A stretch of DNA of 64,000 bases from Rhizobium lentis (GTDB lineage Bacteria > Pseudomonadota > Alphaproteobacteria > Rhizobiales > Rhizobiaceae), in assembly GCF_017352135.1 (NCBI RefSeq), contig NZ_CP071454.1, positions 1,116,501 to 1,180,500 of the forward strand, read 5' to 3'. The notes under the pieces were generated by a model, which saw only the letters and a program-made list of their open reading frames with translations, was not told the DNA's origin and made no database searches. This document shows, in pieces, positions 56,129 through 64,000 of this stretch. The stretch's first letter is position 1. Each line of letters opens with the position of its first letter. Made by a program: the position numbers and the translations under genes.

Positions 56129-57349
56129 ATGACGAAGAAAACTGACCGGACCACTGAAATCCGCTGGCTCATGCTCGCCTTGATGGCCGCTTCGCTCTGT
56201 CTCGGCGCTGTTGCGCCGGTGACCGTCGCGCAAGCCCAGGAGCAGCGCTATCAGCGGCGGTCGATCTTGGATTTCTTCCTCGGCCGGCGCTACCTCGACG
56301 ATAGCCCGCAGGCTCCTGATGTGCCGCAGCCGAGACGCCAGCAGCGTAAGCGCCCGCCGCCAGCCCAGAAAGCGGTGGTCAATCCCCGCACCACGCCGCC
56401 GGTCCGCGCTCCGGTACAGGAAGAAGAGCCTGTCGTGCAGAAGCTTCCCGACGCCCGCAAGATCCTGATTGTCGGCGATTTTCTTGCCAGCGGCCTCGGC
56501 GACGGCCTGACCGCCGCCTTCGAGACTTCGCCCGGCGTCATCGTCGAAGCCCGCGGCAATGTTTCCTCGGGTCTTGTCCGCGACGATTACTACAACTGGC
56601 CGGAACAGTTGCTGAAGATGATTGACGAGCTGAAGCCGGCAATGGTCGTCGTCATGATCGGCGCCAACGACCGCCAGCAGATGGTGACCGATACCGCCAA
56701 GGAGAAGTTCCGCACCGACGGCTGGTTTACCGAATATCGCCGGCGCGTTCTTTCCTTCGGCAAGGAAGTCACCAGCCGCAAGATCCCCCTTCTCTGGGTC
56801 GGCCTTCCCGCCTTCGAATCCGATCAGATGACAGCCGATGCCGTTCAGATGAACCAGCTTTATCGTAACCAGGTCGAGAGCATCGGCGGCGAATTCGTCG
56901 ATATCTGGGATGGTTTTGTCGACGAAAACGGCAATTTCATCGTCACCGGCTCCGACGTGAACGGCCAGCAGGTGCGCCTGCGCACCTCCGACGGCATCAA
57001 TCTCACCCAGGCCGGCCGGCGCAAGCTTGCCTTTTATGTGGAGAAGCCGGCCCGCCGTATTCTCGGCGCCCAGGCAAGCCCTGATCTGGTGCGCCTGGAT
57101 GAAAGCAACTTGCCTGGCCTCGGCCTTCCCACCAATCCGGTCGAACACACCGTGCCTATCAGCCTCTCCGATCCCAATCTCGACGGCGGCACCGAGCTTC
57201 TCGGGGCACAGCCGCCGCCGATGACGCTGACGAAGTCGCCGCGCGATCTCCTGGTCGAGCAGGGAGAGATGAGGCCGGCTCCTGTCGGGCGCGTCGACGA
57301 CTACCGCATGCCGGCGACCAAGACGCCAGCCGAAGTCTCGGTGAAATGA
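56129..57349 (+). CDS. DUF459 SGNH-like exported protein with altered catalytic residues
   Basis: A 406-residue protein with a signal or membrane segment (about 10-35), a Pro/Arg-rich linker (about 40-105) and an SGNH-hydrolase-type DUF459 domain (about 110-320). Block I reads VGDFLASGLGDGL where GDSL is expected (Ser to Phe). Block V reads SDGINLTQAG where D-x-x-H is expected (His to Asn). GANDRQ in block III is intact. This suggests a non-catalytic member. ATG 56129 is used; ATG 56105 is in frame. It may assist the transglycosylase upstream. Confidence 0.8.
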   Translation: MTKKTDRTTEIRWLMLALMAASLCLGAVAPVTVAQAQEQRYQRRSILDFFLGRRYLDDSPQAPDVPQPRRQQRKRPPPAQKAVVNPRTTPPVRAPVQEEEPVVQKLPDARKILIVGDFLASGLGDGLTAAFETSPGVIVEARGNVSSGLVRDDYYNWPEQLLKMIDELKPAMVVVMIGANDRQQMVTDTAKEKFRTDGWFTEYRRRVLSFGKEVTSRKIPLLWVGLPAFESDQMTADAVQMNQLYRNQVESIGGEFVDIWDGFVDENGNFIVTGSDVNGQQVRLRTSDGINLTQAGRRKLAFYVEKPARRILGAQASPDLVRLDESNLPGLGLPTNPVEHTVPISLSDPNLDGGTELLGAQPPPMTLTKSPRDLLVEQGEMRPAPVGRVDDYRMPATKTPAEVSVK

Positions 57350-57487
57350 GAAGGTCGGCGCGAGGTGGTGTTCCCGGGCTGCCACAAACCACAGCAAAAT
57401 CCGCGACGTCATCCTCGGCCTTGTGTCGAGGATCTGCGCCGGTCCATTAAGATAAATACTTTTCCGTCAAGCAATCGCTGTGGTTAG

Positions 57488-57510
57488 ATGCTCGGCACAG
57501 GGCCGAGCAT
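57488..57510. repeat. perfect inverted repeat
   Basis: ATGCTCGGC (57488-57496), a 5-base loop and GCCGAGCAT (57502-57510). There is no T-run on either strand, so it is not a standard terminator. Possible operator or structured RNA. Confidence 0.45.
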
Positions 57511-57613
57511 GACGGAGGAGACTTTGTCAACAAACTGAGGAGGTCTCGCGAGGTGCCTTCCTTTCGTTTGCGCCGCCTGCGGCCGCACGACGAAAGAGCG
57601 CGCTGTCGGACAT

Positions 57614-57638
57614 AAAAAGCTCCGCCGGAAGGGCGGAG
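57614..57638 (-). terminator. rho-independent terminator of gltD
   Basis: CTCCGCC (57620-57626) and GGCGGAG (57632-57638) around a short loop. Read on the minus strand it is followed by TTTTT (complement of 57614-57618). It lies about 30 bases after the gltD stop. Confidence 0.85.
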
Positions 57639-57670
57639 TTCGTCTCATTGTGGGCCTATGTGAGGTGCGA

Positions 57671-59125
57671 TCAGTTCGGCAGGACGGTCGAGCCCATCAA
57701 GGCCTCGTCGATGGCGCGTGCCGCCTGGCGGCCTTCGCGGATCGCCCAGACCACCAGCGACTGGCCGCGGCGCACGTCGCCCGCCGTCCAGAACTTGTCG
57801 ATCGACGTCTTGTAGTCGCGATCATTGGCCACGACATTGGTTGAGCCACGCTTATCGGTATTGAGTGTCAGCTTGCCTTCGAGTTCCTTCAGCACGCTTG
57901 TGGTGAACGGGCCGCGGAAACCGATGGCGATGAAGGCGAGATCGGCACGAATGACGAATTCCGTGCCGGCAACCGGCCGCCGGCGCTCGTCGACCTCGCA
58001 GCATTTGACGCCCGTCAGCACGCCGTCTTCGCCGATGAATTCGAGCGTTGCGACCTGGAATTCACGCACGGCGCCCTCGGCCTGCGAGGAGGAGGTGCGC
58101 ATCTTCGTCGCCCAGAAGGGCCAGACGGCGAGCTTGTCTTCCTTTTCCGGCGGCTGCGGCCGGATGTCGAGCTGGGTGACCTTGACGGCTCCCTGGCGGA
58201 AGGCGGTGCCAACGCAGTCCGAAGCCGTGTCGCCGCCGCCGACGACGACGACATGTTTGGCGCCGGCAAGGATCGGATCCGACGGCCAGCCGACGCTGTC
58301 GATATTCTCACGCCCGACGCGGCGGTTCTGCTGCACGAGATAGGGCATCGCATCATGCACGCCTGCCAGATCCGTGCCCGGAATGCCCGCTTCGCGCGGC
58401 GTCTCGGAGCCGCCGCAGTAGAGAACGGCGTCGTGATCGGCGAGCAGCTGCTCGACCTTGACGTCGACGCCGACATTGACGCCGCAATGGAAGGTGACGC
58501 CCTCGCCCTTCATCTGCTCGACGCGGCGGTCGATGAAGTTCTTCTCCATCTTGAAATCGGGAATGCCGTAGCGCAATAGGCCGCCCGGCTTGGTCTCGCG
58601 CTCATAGACATGCACCTCGTGGCCGGCGCGGCCAAGCTGCTGGGCCGCCGCCATGCCGGCCGGGCCGGATCCGATGACGGCGACCTTCTTGCCGGTATGG
58701 ACCGTCGCCGGCTGCGGCCGGATAAAACCGAGTTCATAGGCCTTGTCGGCGATCGCCTGCTCGACCGTCTTGATGGCGACCGGCGCATCCTCGAGATTCA
58801 AAGTGCAGGCTTCCTCGCAGGGAGCGGGGCAGACACGGCCGGTGAATTCAGGGAAGTTGTTGGTCGAATGCAGGTTCTGAATCGCCGCTTCCCAGTTATT
58901 ATTGTAGACGAGGTCGTTCCAATCCGGAATCTGGTTGTGAATCGGGCAGCCGGTGGGGCCGTGACAATAGGGGATGCCACAGTCCATGCAGCGGGCGGCC
59001 TGTTTCTGCACTTCCGGGTCCGACATCGGGATCGTGAACTCGCGGAAATGACGGATACGATCCGACGCCGGCTGGTACTTCGCCACCTGCCGGTCGATTT
59101 CCAGAAATCCTGTTACCTTACCCAT
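57671..59125 (-). CDS. gltD: glutamate synthase small subunit
   Basis: A 484-residue GltD, the NADPH-oxidising subunit that passes electrons to GltB for glutamate synthesis from glutamine and 2-oxoglutarate. The N-terminal iron-sulfur cysteines (CMDCGIPYCHGPTGCP and CPAPCEEAC) are intact, followed by the FAD motif VIGSGPAGMAAA and the NADPH motif VVVGGGDTASDC. ATG 59125 has AAGGGACG upstream; the longer frame is not supported. It lies 227 bases after gltB. Confidence 0.96.
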   Translation of the reverse strand: MGKVTGFLEIDRQVAKYQPASDRIRHFREFTIPMSDPEVQKQAARCMDCGIPYCHGPTGCPIHNQIPDWNDLVYNNNWEAAIQNLHSTNNFPEFTGRVCPAPCEEACTLNLEDAPVAIKTVEQAIADKAYELGFIRPQPATVHTGKKVAVIGSGPAGMAAAQQLGRAGHEVHVYERETKPGGLLRYGIPDFKMEKNFIDRRVEQMKGEGVTFHCGVNVGVDVKVEQLLADHDAVLYCGGSETPREAGIPGTDLAGVHDAMPYLVQQNRRVGRENIDSVGWPSDPILAGAKHVVVVGGGDTASDCVGTAFRQGAVKVTQLDIRPQPPEKEDKLAVWPFWATKMRTSSSQAEGAVREFQVATLEFIGEDGVLTGVKCCEVDERRRPVAGTEFVIRADLAFIAIGFRGPFTTSVLKELEGKLTLNTDKRGSTNVVANDRDYKTSIDKFWTAGDVRRGQSLVVWAIREGRQAARAIDEALMGSTVLPN

Positions 59126-59305
59126 TTCTTCGTCCCTTACCCTCATGACCGCCTCACCCGCGGCCAGTTGTCTGTCGTCAGTCCCGGTATCCCGGGCGGA
59201 TTGCTTCCCTTGACCGTCATTGGAACAGATCTCCTGAAGGACATCGCGCGATCCGGACGGCTTTTCGCCATCCTCAGCAGCATCACGAGTCATCGAGATG
59301 TTTCC

Positions 59306-59342
59306 GGCATCCGCCATCTGCGACCGGCAGGTGGCGGATGCC
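59306..59342 (-). repeat. strong hairpin between gltB and gltD
   Basis: GGCATCCGCCA (59306-59316) and TGGCGGATGCC (59332-59342), a perfect 11-bp inverted repeat with a 15-base loop. It lies ten bases after the gltB stop, with no T-run, so it is more likely to mark mRNA processing or stability than to stop transcription. Confidence 0.6.
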
Positions 59343-59352
59343 CCGGTTCAAA

Positions 59353-64000
<4,648 letters not shown>

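Larger units (their letters stand above)
57350..57670. other. intergenic region with a palindrome and the gltD terminator
   Basis: A 321-base gap between the convergent SGNH-like gene and gltD. It holds a perfect 9-bp hairpin (57488-57510) and the gltD terminator (57614-57638). I see no credible gene; a 20-codon GTG frame near 57553 with GAGGAGG upstream is too short to support. Confidence 0.5.

Noticed and set aside
57553..57615. A 20-codon frame with GAGGAGG upstream of GTG
   Set aside because: Too short, no conserved feature, and in a region ending at the gltD terminator.

Overview
This 64 kb window looks like chromosomal DNA of a Rhizobium of the etli/leguminosarum type. The evidence is high-GC coding sequence with dense codon shadows on the opposite strand, a RIME-type palindromic repeat (41203-41376), a Brucella-type Omp10 lipoprotein, a GapR (DUF2312) gene, homospermidine synthase, a chemotaxis operon laid out like a rhizobial second che cluster, and many families typical of Rhizobiales. 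I saw no tRNA, rRNA, CRISPR array, prophage or insertion sequence. Genus is inferred from memory of these families, not from a search.

Layout. 1-2255: a MotB-like/MotA-like membrane pair (the first cut by the window edge) and an inositol-monophosphatase-family gene, all on the minus strand. 2450-14063: one compact minus-strand chemotaxis operon, read in the order STAS protein, CheY, CheA, CheW, three tandem methyl-accepting chemotaxis proteins, CheW, CheR, CheB, with several 4-nt stop/start overlaps. Opposite it, 14405-16147 encodes a large soluble coiled-coil protein with a degenerate receptor-like tip. 16167-19114: Sel1-repeat protein, ThiE-like protein, TSUP exporter, small ArsR-type regulator. 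19315-21793: two small DUF465 proteins, purE-purK and rpmJ. 21903-26633: TPR protein, alpha/beta hydrolase, gamma-glutamyltransferase and a PLP dehydratase. 26652-31709: two divergent regulator/target modules (GlxA-type regulator with an SDR; LysR with a tautomerase-cupin-DUF4865 operon) and a LysE exporter.

31832-41200: pykA with an overlapping DUF1036 gene, N-formylglutamate amidohydrolase, DUF1244, gapR, a DUF882 gene broken by a frameshift, a sigma-54 response regulator divergent from an M3 oligoendopeptidase, then the RIME repeat. 41433-45128: pabB-pabC-yciI (folate precursor p-aminobenzoate) and homospermidine synthase. 45300-57349 is rich in envelope functions: Omp10, a second likely frameshifted gene, a 5'-nucleotidase fused to LysM, hemH, an SPFH/NfeD pair, a KpsF/KdsD-type isomerase, a beta-barrel protein, galU, an MltB-type transglycosylase and an SGNH-like protein that lacks the expected catalytic residues. 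57671-64000: gltD and gltB (5' end cut), read gltB first.

Most genes are housekeeping or core accessory genes. The parts most worth a second look are the chemotaxis operon with its receptor HAMP ladder and the divergent degenerate receptor, the non-flagellar stator-like pair, the LysR/tautomerase/cupin/DUF4865 module, the SGNH-like putative pseudoenzyme, and the two frameshifted genes.
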